The notes: a model not told the origin generated them from the letters alone. 64,000 nucleotides of DNA from Paraspadella gotoi (GCA_051294375.1 CM119270.1:8667213-8731212); one strand, 5' to 3'; positions 34,383-48,026 are shown, counted from the stretch's first letter. Translations and numbers: made by a program.

Positions 34383-37340
34383 TCACGGTTCCTTTTTACA
34401 TCGATTTAATCGGCATCGAGTGCACAAGAATGAGATGTCCCGGGATATGTTTCCGGACCTTTGGGCTACACAAAAAGAGGGTAAACAAATTTTTCCTAAT
34501 GACAGTTTTTTTATAAATTAATATTAAAATTAGCTATATAAAATCAACAAAGTAGAATAAAAAAAATTAAAAAATGGTTTAAATTTTTTTAAAATAAAAA
34601 TATCCTGCATCATCCATAATCTATGAACAATTTCCTTTCGTTTGAGTCCATAACCATTATTCTATCTTTAATTGTTTATTAGTAATTAATTTTTCTTTAT
34701 TAAAATATTATTTTAATTTTTTTTTCAAAATAATTTAAATTAAAAAAAATTATAACTATGCAAATGATTGAAAAAAAATTTTATATTATAAGGGACTTAC
34801 CTACCTAATAAGGCCTTCAAATACATATATAGTAAGTTTATTATGATTATGTTTTGATATAGAAAATAAATAATTTAAATAATTAAATATATGAAAAAAA
34901 TTATAATTTGAATTTTTTTTAGCATAATAAACATAATTTTTAATTAATTGTTCATGATGCTTTTATTAGCTACTGGTCAGTTGTATCCTTGTCAATTATA
35001 ATAATTTTATAACTTCTTTTATTTTTAGTAATATTGACCGCTATATTTACTTACTTTTGACAAATCTAAAAATTACTGATATTAAAAATTATGTATGAAA
35101 CAGACAAAAAACTTTTTTTTTAAATCACATGCTATTTAATTTTGTGGAGTGATATAATATTATCCTTGGACAAATTTAAAAGGTTTTAAACAATCCCAAC
35201 TAGACATTTTTAAGGCAAAAGTAAGGTTGTTTAAAAAAAACTGCAAGATGCAAAAAGTAATAAAAAAAGTTATTTTCTTGAATATCTTTTGAAAAAAAAG
35301 AGGGAGCAAGGTGGGTGTGGTATCAAATTAAAGCCCTAATCATGGGACACATTTCTAGAACAGTTTTGTTAAATTTTATCCATAAATATTTATACAGCTT
35401 TTTATTTAAATACAAGTTAAAAGTATAACAGTTTTTGTGCATTACAAATTTCAATGAAGGCATATAAATTTTTTTGTTTTTCTTTTGTAAATTGAAAGAG
35501 GAAAGTCTGAATTACATTTTAATTACCATTAAATTTTCTCTACTGTATAAATTTGCTTGTATTTTTTAGTTAAAGTAAAAAACAAGCAAAAATTTTGTAG
35601 TAGCTTGATAAATGTTTTTTTTTAAATATAAAAATTGATAAATAAAAAAATGTTTTCAGCTTTATATAAACAGTCTGGACGTCTACCTTCTTGTCTGTGA
35701 AAAAATAATCATTTTTTCATTATCTTCAACTGCTAAGAAAAAGCTTGATATACAGCTTGTTTATCATAATAAAATTTTAAAAATTATTTAACTGCTGACA
35801 TATTTGACAAAGCAAGACATCATTGTGTTGAATTGTATTGCTAATTTTCTTTTAAATATAACAACCTTTTATAAGGGAATTTAATTCTATTATTTATCAT
35901 CCATTTAATTAAGAAAAAAAATTCGCGGAAAGGGTTCATTGACTGACTTAATGATTGCATTTTTTAGGTTTCTTTACTGCCCCATTACGAAGGACATAAA
36001 AGGTCATTATTATCATGTCACTATGTACAGATTATCTCTACCCTTTATGCCACCTGCATTCTGAATTTTCTTTTTTTCCCTTTCAATGGTATTAAATAAA
36101 AAAAATTATTTGAGAGATCGATCAGCATGGAGGATATCGTTGGTAGCCTTAGTTAACCCACTTCCCGATCAAAATTTTTCAAGGTTTTTTTTTCATCTAT
36201 TCTAGACATTACTCTAACTATTGGTACTATTTATTTTTAATTTTTTATCATTCTCTTTCGCGTAATCAAAGAAACATTTTTCGTGTCAAAAAAATTATAG
36301 AAAAAAGAGTAAAACGTTTTCAAAAATTAAAAAATCTATAGAGGAATCTACTATACTAAACAAATATACTGATGTTAATATGTATTAGAACTTTGATGCC
36401 ACTCCAAATAAAAAAAACTGTAAATATACTGCTTTTTCTGTCATAATAAAAGAGGCTACTGCATTAAGTTAAAACCTACTAACCTACTAAGCAGTACATT
36501 TGACAACCTTAAAATGTCTAGTTGGGATTGTTTAAAAACTTTTTAAATTTTTGTCCAAGATAATATTATATCAGTTCAAAAAATTAAATAGCATGTGATT
36601 TAAAAAAAAGTTTTTTCTGTTTCATAAATAATTTTTTAATATCAGTAATTTTTGGATTTTGTCAAAAGTAAGTAAATATAGCAGTCAGAATTACTAAAAA
36701 TAAAAGAAGTTATAAAATTATTATAATTGACAAGGATACAACTGACCAGCAGCTATTAAAAGCATCATGAACAATTAATTAAAAATTATGTTTATTATGC
36801 TAAAAAAAAATTCAAAGTTATAAATTTTTTCATATATTTAATTATTTAAATTATTTATTTTCTATATCAAAACATAATCATAATAAACTTACTATATATG
36901 TATTTGAAGGCCTATATTAGGTAGGTAAGTCCCTTATAATATAAAAATTTTTTTAAATCATTTGGCATAGTTATAATTTTTTTTAATTTAAATTATTTGA
37001 AAAAAAATTAAAATAATATTTTAATAAAGAAAAATTAATTACAAATAAACTATTAAAGATAGAATAATGATTATGGACTCAAACGAAAGAAAATTGTTCA
37101 TAGATTATGGATGATGCATGATATTTTTATTTTAAAAAAAATTTAAACCATTTTTAATTTTTTTTATTCTACTTTGTTGATTTTATATAGCTAATTTTAA
37201 TATTAATTTATAAAAAAACTGTCATTATAAAAATTTGTTTACCTCTTTTTGTGTAGCCCAAAGGTCCGGAAACATATCCCGGGACATCTCATTCTTGTGC
37301 ACTCGATGCCGATTAAATCGATGTAAAAAGGAACCGTGAT
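34383..37340. mobile_element. ~2.96-kb foldback element with ~0.85-kb inverted arms, copy 2
   Basis: Left terminus TCACGGTTCCTTTTTACATC, right terminus its reverse complement (GTAAAAAGGAACCGTGA). The arms match over about 845 bp (34383 to about 35230, and about 36495 to 37340), including TGCACAAGAATGAGATG, CCTTTGGGCTACACAAAAAG and ATATATAGTAAG. The internal ~1.26 kb has no long frame. TCG flanks both ends, a possible but unconvincing 3-bp target duplication. No transposase is seen, so it is a non-autonomous foldback or very-long-TIR DNA transposon, family unknown. Confidence 0.8.
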
Positions 37341-37380
37341 CGTATTAAGTTCAGAGAAAGAAGTTAAACTTTCTGAAGGT

Positions 37381-38022
37381 AGGTACGACAAATCAAATTT
37401 TAAAAAAATTGAAAGGTATTGCACATGTAAGTATATTTATACCTATTATTTATATTACTTACTTGTATTATTGATAACCTTATTTTTTTGCAAAAAATGT
37501 TCCAAACGCATGAGTAATTCGCTAATTAATATATTATATTGCTATATAATTGTTAAAAATTTTTTTTAGATATTTTAGGTTTTTTTAATTGATTCTGATA
37601 GAGCTTAAAAAGTAAAGCAAAAAATAATAATTACAACTTTTTAAAATTTTGATGTTTATTACTAAAAATTAATAAAAATGCCTAAAATCAATCGGGATGA
37701 TGATGATGATGAATGATTTTTTCAGTTTTTCTAATTTAAACCCACTTATCATCAAAATATAGAAAAAAAAGAATTATACTTTGTGTAGAATAACTTTTTA
37801 TAAGCTATTTGAATCTGCTTTTAAAACTAAAAATTCCAAAAAAAAATTTTTGACATTTCGCTATCTATAATAAATATTAAAAAATTAATTACAATGCTTC
37901 TTGTCATTTTAGAAAATTTTGGCCATTGAAAGTTTCTCAGAATGTATGAAGTTTCATTTGGAAAGGTTCCCAAATCAAACTTCTGACCCACCCCATTGAC
38001 GAAGTTTGGCTCTACTGAAAGG
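37381..38022. other. 640-bp block present only in copy 2
   Basis: Copy 1 passes directly from TTTCTGAAGGTA to TAAAAGTTAAG at about 27958. In copy 2 about 640 bp intervene, bounded by CTGAAGGTA and CTGAAAGGTA. The first ~120 bp of the block resembles the ~120 bp that follows the block, so it is bracketed by imperfect direct repeats. A deletion (or its reverse) between those repeats explains the difference. Confidence 0.75.
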
Positions 38023-38488
38023 TATAAAAAGTTAAGCTTTAAAAAATTGAAAAAAAGGTATGTCCATGGTTAATTTATATTTTACCCCTTATTATTTATA
38101 TTACTTTTACTGTTAATTATTGTAACCTTATTTTTTTCAAATTAAAAAAAAACCTGATTTTAAAACCATTTGTTTTCTCGCAATCAATTTCCGTCCCCTC
38201 TGGCGTTAATTTTCCTAAACAATTTAAACAAAAAATAAGTAACGTATTAACAAAATGTATTCCTTTTGTACGGAAAAGTTAAGCTTTAAAGTTCAAATAA
38301 ATTTATAGTTTTGTAAATTCATATTTCGCAGGTCAGTTAACATTCTTCGAGAAATTTCAACAATGAAATTCTACTTTTCTCAGTAAGTGCGTACAACGAT
38401 GTGAAAACTTAGGCACTAACAATCAGGTCCCTCATCCAATGCACTTAAAATATACTCAATATAAATGTATTTCGTCCAATATTCTAAA

Positions 38489-38707
38489 TTAATAAAAGCC
38501 CTCAGCTTTTTTACTCTCAAAACTCCGTTTCATGTCACTCCAGCTTTCGTCTTTCCTCCAAACGACGATATTTTTAGTTTCTTTTTCGTTTCTTAACCAT
38601 TCGTGTGACGGTATGTAAATCTCTTCCTCTTCTCGTCCTTCGCTCTTCCTCCTCCTATCAAAAACTAGGGTGAACGATCTTCCTCTTCCTCCATCTTCGC
38701 CGAGCAA
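38489..38707 (-). CDS. possible C-terminal coding exon, unknown product
   Basis: Open minus-strand frame of 72 codons: FTLVFDRRRKSEGREEEEIY then IPSHEWLRNEKETKNIVVW and a stop after KKAEGFY. The copy 1 version is broken by indels. Charged composition and lack of simple repeats make it more gene-like than most frames here, but there is no family match and no clear upstream exon. Confidence 0.25.
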   Translation of the reverse strand: MLGEDGGRGRSFTLVFDRRRKSEGREEEEIYIPSHEWLRNEKETKNIVVWRKDESWSDMKRSFESKKAEGFY

Positions 38708-39064
38708 TGTTTACGGGGGCCGGCGCATGAACCGAAGTACAACCATCGGCCTAGATATCCGTGCGTATCTTCCTCCGCCTCAAGAAGGATCCGAGGTAAA
38801 GTAGTTCCGAATATTTTTTTTTATTTATAAAATTTGTAAGAGAATTCGTTCGACTTCTGCCGAGAAATCCAACTTAGAAAATAAACATTTATTAGCATTA
38901 AAAAATGGGTCGATCCTTATTTCTGTCATCGTTTGTTGAAAAAAAAATTACGGATAAAGAGAGAAAAAAAAAGTTCTCTCTCTCCCTCTCTCTTTTTCAT
39001 TCGCAGGTTTTTTTGACCTGGATACGACCCGGGCAGAGCAGAGAGAAACTAGGTCGAATTGCTC

Positions 39065-39102
39065 CGCGCTATCTCTCTCTCTCTCTCTCTCTCTCTCCTC
39101 TC

Positions 39103-39159
<57 letters not shown>

Positions 39160-39178
39160 CTAATCTTCTCTCTCTCGA
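39065..39178. repeat. (CT)n microsatellite
   Basis: Interrupted CT tract at the right end of copy 2 (about 29032-29164 in copy 1). Confidence 0.9.
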
Positions 39179-39426
39179 GGTCACTTGCTCTAGCTCGAAG
39201 CGCCTTGCTCTCTCTGTTTCTATCTCTCTCTCTATTTCTTCCCTTGTTGCTTGTAAACTGAGAACACATACGTACAAAATGGACCATTCAACGAAGCGCG
39301 ATTTTGGCTTTGTACTGGAAAATGTCAACAAACGCGCAACCAATTTTACAAATACGTTCAATCGTCAACAATTATATTCGGCTCTTAATTAAATCTTATT
39401 ATACAATTTGATGTGTTACTGCAATT

Positions 39427-39482
<56 letters not shown>

Positions 39483-40934
39483 TTGTGTTTTACCTCCTTG
39501 ATTTACTTTTTACCCTTTTTGTCTTTCTCACCCTCTTATTCTATTTTCTCTTAACCTCCTCTTCCCACCAAATCAAATCAAATTAAATTGGCTACATTTT
39601 ATTTCGATATCGCCAGCTTTCTGAACGTAAAACAAATTTCGTATAACATCGCCGAGGATAATGACGAGTACGTCAGATACTCCCCTCCTTTTCTCGGATG
39701 AAGCGTCAAATAAAAAAAGAAAAATTAATCTCAAACATTTTTGTGGCCTTAATTTTTGTTTAAGGGGACCGGATAGGTTTTTTTTTTATCTGCTTAAGTT
39801 TTTGCCCCACATTTTTTTTTCTCTGGCATCGGGATCGAGAAAAAAAAAGGAGAGACAGACCGAGAGAGAGGCAGCCTGTTGCTGCAACTGCGGTCACAGC
39901 ATCGGGTTGAGTTGAAAGTGGCAGAATCATCGTCGTCGTCGTCGTCCGCGTCGAGAACGAATCCAAATCTAGATCTTAGCCATTTTTTTGCGGTCATTTC
40001 TATCGTCGTCGTCGTCGTTGTCGCTATCATCTTCGCCATCGTTATCGTTATCGTCCGCGAGGCTTTATTTTGGAAAACATCGAGTTTGCGTTCCTCTGGA
40101 TGTTTTTGTGGTTGTAACTAAAAAATACATATTTTGTAAACTCTATTTTAGTACTCAGTATAAACATTTTTGTGGTGAGTTTTTTTATAATTTTATACAT
40201 AAAAGTTTATTCTTTTATTTATGTATAATTCATAGAGTTATTGATTAAATACTTTATTTTTATTGTTATTTTGTATTGTTATTTTGTTTTTATTTTATTA
40301 TTATTTAAATATATATTTATTTGAGGTAATATATGAATTCTTTGTTTACATACAACGACTTTTTATTATGAAACATAAATTTCGGACATGCTTCGGCTTT
40401 AACGTAAGCCTTCATCAACGTAAATTGATTTGCGAAAAAAAAAACATTTTCTACCTCAAATAATGCAACGAAAAGAAAGGAAAACAAACACAGATATATA
40501 TGTATTTATTTATTTATCTATTAAAAAAATTATTCCCTTTATTTGATGAAGCTCCGATGAAGGAGTTTTTCCTCCTCCTCATGATTTCCCTTTTCCTTTT
40601 TACCCACAAAATCTTTCCTTCCGAACCACAAACCTTTTTTTTTCCATTTAACCTCCTTTCCACTTCTTTTGAGATTTAACCTTAATTCTCCTTCTCTTTT
40701 TTTTTTCTTGTTCGATTTTCACGGGATTTTTCCTCGTTTACTTTTCGGAGGTGAGTAAATCTCTTTTTTGACAGATATGGTTTCCTTTTTTTTGATTGCG
40801 ACGGTTGTGAAGTTGGCGCGACTTTGTCCTTTTATCTCTGGGTTGCCTCTTTTTTGTAGCACGAAAATGTATATAGCTCTAAAATACATGAAGATTTTAA
40901 AATGTTCTTGTTATGATGAATTTCGTTTTCTCTC

Positions 40935-41037
<103 letters not shown>

Positions 41038-42740
41038 CCAGTTTCCCTCTTTCAACATCCGTCTCTCTTTCACCCTCTCCTCTCTCTCTCTCTCTATCTG
41101 TCATTCTCTTATTTAAAACTCGAATCATTAACCTTTTTCTATTTAATTCAGAGCAGAAAAACATTTCAGTTTCGTTTATCCAATGAAAAGTAGGGCTTGT
41201 TCGCGCCCAGGAATGATACTGGATGTCTAGTCGAGTTTAGTACTTAAAAAATGTGGAGCCATGTGGAGTATAAAACTAAGGATAGATGAAAGAAAGAAAG
41301 GAGAGGAAATGGAGAGAGAAAGAGAGGAGAGAGAGAGAGGGAGAGAAAGAGAAGAGAGAGAAGAGGACGAGAGAGAGAGGAGAGCGAGAGACCACCACTT
41401 GATGAGAGGTTCGACCTTCATGCGGAGGCAAAGATGGGGCACCCTGACATAATAGAGAATGGGGAGCTTGAAACTCCAAAGTTGATAATTCTTCGAGTGA
41501 ACTTATTTAAGTGCTTTGTGACGATTTTTAAATAGAAATACAGTAAAATGAAAATAGATCAAGTCGCTTGTTTTTATTTTATTTTTTCTTTCTATCTTTT
41601 TCATTTCTTCTGTTTTTTCTTTCTTTCTTTCTCTCTCGTATTTACTTTTGTCTGTTTTTTAATCCTTAACCGACCTTAACATGTCGGACATTAACCATGA
41701 TCTCGCAGCGCCCAAGTCTCAATCACAACTCAAATCTAAAATGGGAGGTTTAATCTTCTGAATCGGAATTTTAAAAAAATCATCTTAAGTCTAAATTTTT
41801 TTTTTAGTTGAAATTTTTGCGAATATTCTTTCTTTTCGTCGTGTTTGGGTATTATTGAGATTTAAAACTTTAAAAATTAACAATTTAAAAATCAATCGTT
41901 GATGTAAAAAGAGCTCTTGATAGAAAAAGAGAAAGAGATAACTGAAAAAACCTAAATTCTCGTATTTTCAACGCTTCAAATATGAGTAAAAAAATGGGGC
42001 TTTTTTCCTTTCCCTTTCCTTTTTGACGTCCTAAACTTTCTTTTTTCCGCTTTAGAGGGACATCCAACTTCCTCTTTATACCTACTTTCCTTTCTTGATT
42101 AATTATATTTTTTCATATTCTTTCTCGTTGTGCCACTCCACCTGAGCACATGCGTATGTCATATCGATTCTAAAGAGAATTAATAAATGACGCCGCAATA
42201 ACGTTTACAAGATCATATTCCGAGTAAATTCAACAACTGTTCATCTCAAATTAACCTTAACTCTTATTCTACATTCAGACAAAAAATTTGTAAAATTCAT
42301 CAGCCATATTGAAAACAAAAACTTTGTCAATTCTCTAAGTAAAATTCATCTAATCCTAAAAAAATCTCTTCAAATATAAATTATTTCCGTTTTTATTTAA
42401 ATAGATTAACTCTTTTACAAGGATTATTTTTACGAGCAGCTTTTCCGTCAGCATTGTATCTGCGTACCAAAATATAAAGTAAATAATTATTTTCTGGCAT
42501 GTTGGTTTCGTAGATAACAAAAATATGTAACAAAAATGCTAGCAGCTAACAAATATATTTACATTTACATTGCTTGTAAATTGCAAAAAGAAGTGGCTTG
42601 TCCGGAAAAAAGGCTTTCGCTAATTTCTACTCTTCCTTCCTTCTTTGTGTCTGCGTCAAGGAATTGCCTTACTTTCAGCCCTTCAGAATATGCAAAGAAG
42701 AAAGAGAGAGAAGAGAGAGAGAGAAGAAGAGAGAGGGAGA

Positions 42741-42796
<56 letters not shown>

Positions 42797-42982
42797 GGGA
42801 GAGAGAATATCGCGAAAGATGAAGCCTGTCAACTTATTTCCACTTCATTCTTCGCGCGAAAAACTAACTAACTGGGTCAAACGTTGGGAACCAACGCGTT
42901 GGTGAATAAACGTTTTTTCTACCTTGCTGCAAAAATGTTTTATTTTTCAAGAAAGGAGTTCATTTTCTCTCTTCCTCTCTCT

Positions 42983-43023
<41 letters not shown>

Positions 43024-43609
43024 CTCTCTCTCCTCTTCTCTCTCTCTCTCTCTTTCTCTCCCTTTCCCCTTTTCCATTCACCTCACCTCACCTTTTTTCT
43101 TTTCGGCTTCTTGTTTCGTGTCACTGATTATGGATGGGATCACGTGCTTTCCTTTGTGATGTGGTCTCTTGTGATTTCTAATTTCATCAACACGTTTCAC
43201 TATTTAACACAATATTAATATTATTATCAACTATCAAGTATTATTCACTCAGACAATCTCTACAAACCAGGAGTGGAAAAAAGTTAGGAAAAGAAGTTAG
43301 GATAGAAGAAAAATAAATTGTGAAGAGAAAAGGATAATTAAAAAATGTAAAAAGAGATTTAGAGATTGCTGAAGTCATTTAACGTCTCTTCACTTTCCCC
43401 CTTTCCTGCTTATTGAATTGAGTCCCAGGTTCGATCACCGGGCTTTTAGGTTTTAGAAGTTTTGTTCAATAATGAAACTGAGGAACAAGACAGATTATGA
43501 TCATTAAATTGATTTTTAAGTTTTTTTTTCGTTATATTAATTGTAAACGTTTCAGTAGGATTTGGTTTTTGCGATCCAAATAAAAAAAAAAATCTTAAAA
43601 GCAATCGTG

Positions 43610-43860
43610 ATCGAGCCTTGATGAAACAAATTGATGCGATGATAAACAATATGATGCGATGAAAAAATATTGATGCGATGATAACCGAAGATATGCGAAT
43701 GATAACCAAATGATGGATGCGAATGATAATCATTCATTGATGCGATGATAATCATTCATTGATGCGATGATAGTCCTTCATTTGATCGGATGATAAACCA
43801 TTCATTGATACGATGATAGTCATTCATTGATGCGATTCTAGTCATTTATTACGTGATGAG
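43610..43860. repeat. minisatellite, GATGCGATGATAATCATTC-type
   Basis: About a dozen imperfect units of 18-26 bp containing GATGCGATGAT, several followed by AATCATTCATT. Non-coding; a GA tract follows at 43866. Confidence 0.8.
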
Positions 43861-45122
43861 TTAATTAGAGAGAGAGAGAAAGAGAGAGAAAGAGAGAGGA
43901 GAGAAGAGAGGAGAGAGAGAAGATGAGAGAGGAGAAGGAGAGAGAGAGAGAGAGAGAGAGAGGAGTGAATTGAGAGAAATATAGAGAGAATAATAAAAAT
44001 AATAATAAAAGTTTTTTAGAAGGAAAAAAATAAAATCCACGAAAATCTCGGAAATAAATTTGGGATTTTGTATTAAAAAAAGTGGGCGTGATAATAAATA
44101 AAATTGTTTTTAAAAGTGTGATTGTTCAAACAAAAAATACTTAAATCAAATGTAATAAGAAAATTATACAACGCTATTTCAAGATGAGAAGCCATATCTA
44201 ATTTTTAACTTACTATGATCGCACACTTGTAAAACTTTATCATTATTCATAATATTTTTATTTAAAAAAAAACGGTAAGACCAGCCAAACCTATAAAAGC
44301 GTAGTAGTTTTTATATAGAAACAGCGTGACGCCGCCGACGACGACGACGACGACGACGTCACAAAGAAGCTCACCCGAATCAATATCGAGCCTGTAGGCT
44401 CGATAATTAACTTCCCAATATTAGTTTCGTTTGTCAGTTGTTTATTATCGTAACTTATCACCGTAAAAAACCACTGGTAAAAAATACTGTATTTCCCTCC
44501 GAATTGAATCCGTTCGTTTCGCCCTTTGATTCGTCTGTTTTGTTTCGCCCTTTGATTCGTCCGTTTTGTTTCGCCCCACTCTCCGGTTCTTAACCTCTCT
44601 CTCCGTTTCCTCTCTCCCTCCTTCCTGTTAACCCTTTCAGCTTCAGACTTTGTCCTACTTCTCTCTCTCTCTTTTTCTCTCTCTCTCCCTCTCTCGCTCT
44701 CTCTTTTTCCCGACACAACATGTCGGCCGAACAATGGGCCAAATTCCTAGTTTGCCAACTCAGATATTTTTCCCCCGTTGGTTTGATATTGATATTTAAA
44801 AAAATGAACGACTAAAAAAACCTACAACTCATGAAGAAAAATTCCGTTAGAGACGAAATTAACTTTAATGGCAAACAAAATGTCGATTCGTTTACGTACA
44901 ATCGTTCAACTTGAACTCTCTCTCTCTGTCTCTAAGTCTTAAAAATAATTTATTTTCTCTTCTCAGTTCTCTCTCCCTTTTCCGTTTCTGCTCTTCCTCT
45001 TTTTTCCCCCTCCTCTTCCTCTTTTTCCCCCTCCTCTTCCTCTTCTTCCTTCCTTTCCTTCGTCCATTCCGGCCTCTTTTTCCAACGAATGAAAGAAATA
45101 GAAAAATAAAGACGGAAAATCT

Positions 45123-45211
<89 letters not shown>

Positions 45212-45906
45212 ACTATTCCACGCTTTTCCATCGTTTAAAATTTAAATGTAATCATTGCACCATTCGGTGCTACTCGCCCTTCCCTCTGTTGCTCTTTCGG
45301 ACAATATATTTTTGTTCTTCGTCTTTGTGAAAAACATCACAAAATTATTACAAAAGGTTAAAACGTCTATTAGTTGTTTTTTTCAGCGTTCTTGACATCA
45401 AGGTAATCAAGTACGTAATTGTCATATTGAACTAATATTCATTTTTTTATTATATGTTTACCAAAGATTTAATTTAAGACTATTTTACAAAACTATTTTA
45501 ATGTTCAATTTGTTCATGTTTTTTATTGTTGCCATGAAACCAGATTAAAAATTAAGTTACAACAAATGTTCATAATTTTATTTTGTCTTAAATTATTTAT
45601 TTGTCGATTTATAATTAGATTTAGAATTTTTGAACATTTTTGTTTCACTCTCCCATTTGATATCCATATTTCTTCTTCAGTACTTCTTGGGTTATTGTTA
45701 TTGATAAAATAACACTCTAACCCAATTCATACTATTTTTCTGTTATACGATTGAAGATTCAATGTTAAAAATTTCTTAGTCATATACGTCTTACAGCTTC
45801 AATATATTAGGGTTTGTTTTTATATATATTGATTTGTCTTATTAACCCGCCACCCATTGACCTTCTCATGGCATCTTAACCTGTCCTCGGTTCCAATTGC
45901 TTTGGT

Positions 45907-46024
<118 letters not shown>

Positions 46025-46134
46025 GGTCAGACAAAGAGAGTTTTAGTCTAGATTCGACAATCGACTCGAGCAAGGGTTAAGGGTCGATCGAACTTCGACG
46101 AAAAGATCTAGAGCAGGTTGCTCTCTCCTCTTTC

Positions 46135-46235
46135 GTGGTCATCGCCATCGTCGTCGTTGCCAGCGTCGTCTTTGTCGTCGTTACCATCGTCGTCTTCGTC
46201 GTCGTTGCCATCGTCGTCTTCGTCGTCGACCTCGT
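46135..46235. repeat. GTC-rich minisatellite
   Basis: Units of 24-30 bp built from GTCGTC and TTGCCATC. On the minus strand one frame reads Asp/Glu/Gly/Asn repeats (DDEDDDGN). No exon borders are seen. Confidence 0.75.
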
Positions 46236-46417
46236 TATCATTTCCTCGTTGAAATCAATTACGTTTTATTATTATTATAACGCAGAATTTCGTCAAGAAT
46301 AATAATTACAAACAAAAATAATAAATAAAAGATATAAAAAGCATACTACTTTATTAATTAATTTATCATCTCGCTTTTTTAAGCATGTACTGCATATGAA
46401 ATAACATACCAGATTTA

Positions 46418-46548
<131 letters not shown>

Positions 46549-47066
46549 TCTGTCTGGGAGACGTTTTATGTGGCTTGGAGAGAAAAAGGTCAAAATGACG
46601 TCACCATCTTGGATTTATGAAAAAAAAAATTTTAAGCTTCATTACGTCTTAATGTATCCCAAATTATCCCCAACTCAAGTGACACGTGTTTAACATAAAA
46701 ATATACGGAATAAACAAACTTCGTAAACTGTAAGCTTTTCCATTCTATCCCCAAGAATATTAAATAATGTCGGCTGCTCATCATGAAATATATATAGCTT
46801 GTCAATTTTTGCCTATTTTTAAATTTTAACTTTACCATGATTCGCGAAATCTAATCTTTTTTACTTTTTTCCTCGCGCGATATTAACTAAAAAAAGCAAA
46901 CGTGAAAATATTAAAAAAAATAACTTTTAATTCAGTTCGTAAAATATTACGCATGTGTCTCGTCGTCGCATAATTTTGCATCATGCCGCGAATATGACTC
47001 GCTCCTGCACAACGACGGGGCGCGGGGGCTCTGACTCGCGCGTGCTCTCAGTTACTCCAGTTGTTT

Positions 47067-47114
<48 letters not shown>

Positions 47115-47526
47115 AATGAGATTTTTCTCGTGTTCTCTATTGCTCTCCGATGATTTCATGTTTCCACAAATGAAAAAAGTATGATATCCATATTGTTTAC
47201 TTTCTTTTGTTTCTAATTTTTTTAAATTTCGAATTGTGCAAATGTGGAAAAATTTGTTATTTTTTTTAAATTTACATTACATAATTTTAAGTCTTATTTT
47301 TTTTATAATCATTTTTTAAATATGAAAAACTACTTTGTGGTCCTACAAAGGTTAATGCATTATTACATACCAAAAAAAACTTAATTAAAAAAAAATGTCG
47401 TTCCTATTTTTCTCTTTGACTCAGAAATTTTTTTCTCACAAAAACCACATAACAAAGAGAATTTCACTTTTTATTTAAGGTGCCAGGAATGGGTGAACCA
47501 GATCTGGATCAGACACCCCTCAACGT

Positions 47527-47534
47527 TATAAAAG
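47527..47534 (+). promoter_or_regulatory. candidate TATA box
   Basis: TATAAAAG, a consensus TATA element, 70 bp before a signal-peptide-like ATG frame. A start site about 30 bp downstream would leave a leader of about 40 nt. Confidence 0.35.
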
Positions 47535-47596
47535 AAGGAAATCACTAACCGTATATATTCGTGGGGAGAGATTAAAGATCGCTCAACTTTTTAGTC

Positions 47597-47691
47597 ATGG
47601 CCGCCGGAACTGAATGGTTGATGTGTGCAAGAATGTTTTGGATAATATATGTTTGTTCGTTGTTTTGCTCAATATTTGCAGATCCTTACAT
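47597..47691 (+). CDS. candidate signal-peptide first exon
   Basis: ATG in strong context (GTCATGG) encodes MAAGTEWLMCARMFWIIYV followed by CSLFCSIFADPY, a plausible signal peptide with an Ala-containing cleavage site. The frame meets GTAGGA, a possible donor (phase 2), immediately before an in-frame TAG. No second exon was identified, so this may be a chance 32-codon frame. Confidence 0.3.
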
Positions 47692-47930
47692 GTAGGATGT
47701 ATCTAAAATATTACAATTATTATGAGTTTATTTTACCTCTACTACAACAGTGCATACTACAACCAATTAAATTAAATTCGTTTTAAAAAACCTTTTTCAT
47801 TTCTAATTTTGAAAAAGAAAAGTTAATAAGAAAATGTTTTTTATATTCGTCGCCATAATCAGGTCTACTCCATAGTAACCCGAAATGCGTTCGTCTATTT
47901 TTTTTTTTTTTTCAATTCAAATTTTATATA

Positions 47931-47934
<4 letters not shown>

Positions 47935-48026
<92 letters not shown>

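Larger units (their letters stand above)
29693..39630. repeat. duplicated segment, copy 2
   Basis: Collinear with 20232-29667 and continuing rightward into unique DNA. The coding frame of the RING gene is intact here, so this copy has better base accuracy in that region. Confidence 0.9.

Noticed and set aside
37381-38022. Transposon insertion with a 9-bp target duplication
   Set aside because: The block starts with a diverged copy of the sequence that follows it, which fits recombination between direct repeats better than transposition. No terminal repeats of its own.
39879-40121. Plus-strand frame with a membrane-like Val/Ile run
   Set aside because: The run is (GTC)n/(ATC)n slippage sequence. 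No signal peptide, start context or exon borders support it.
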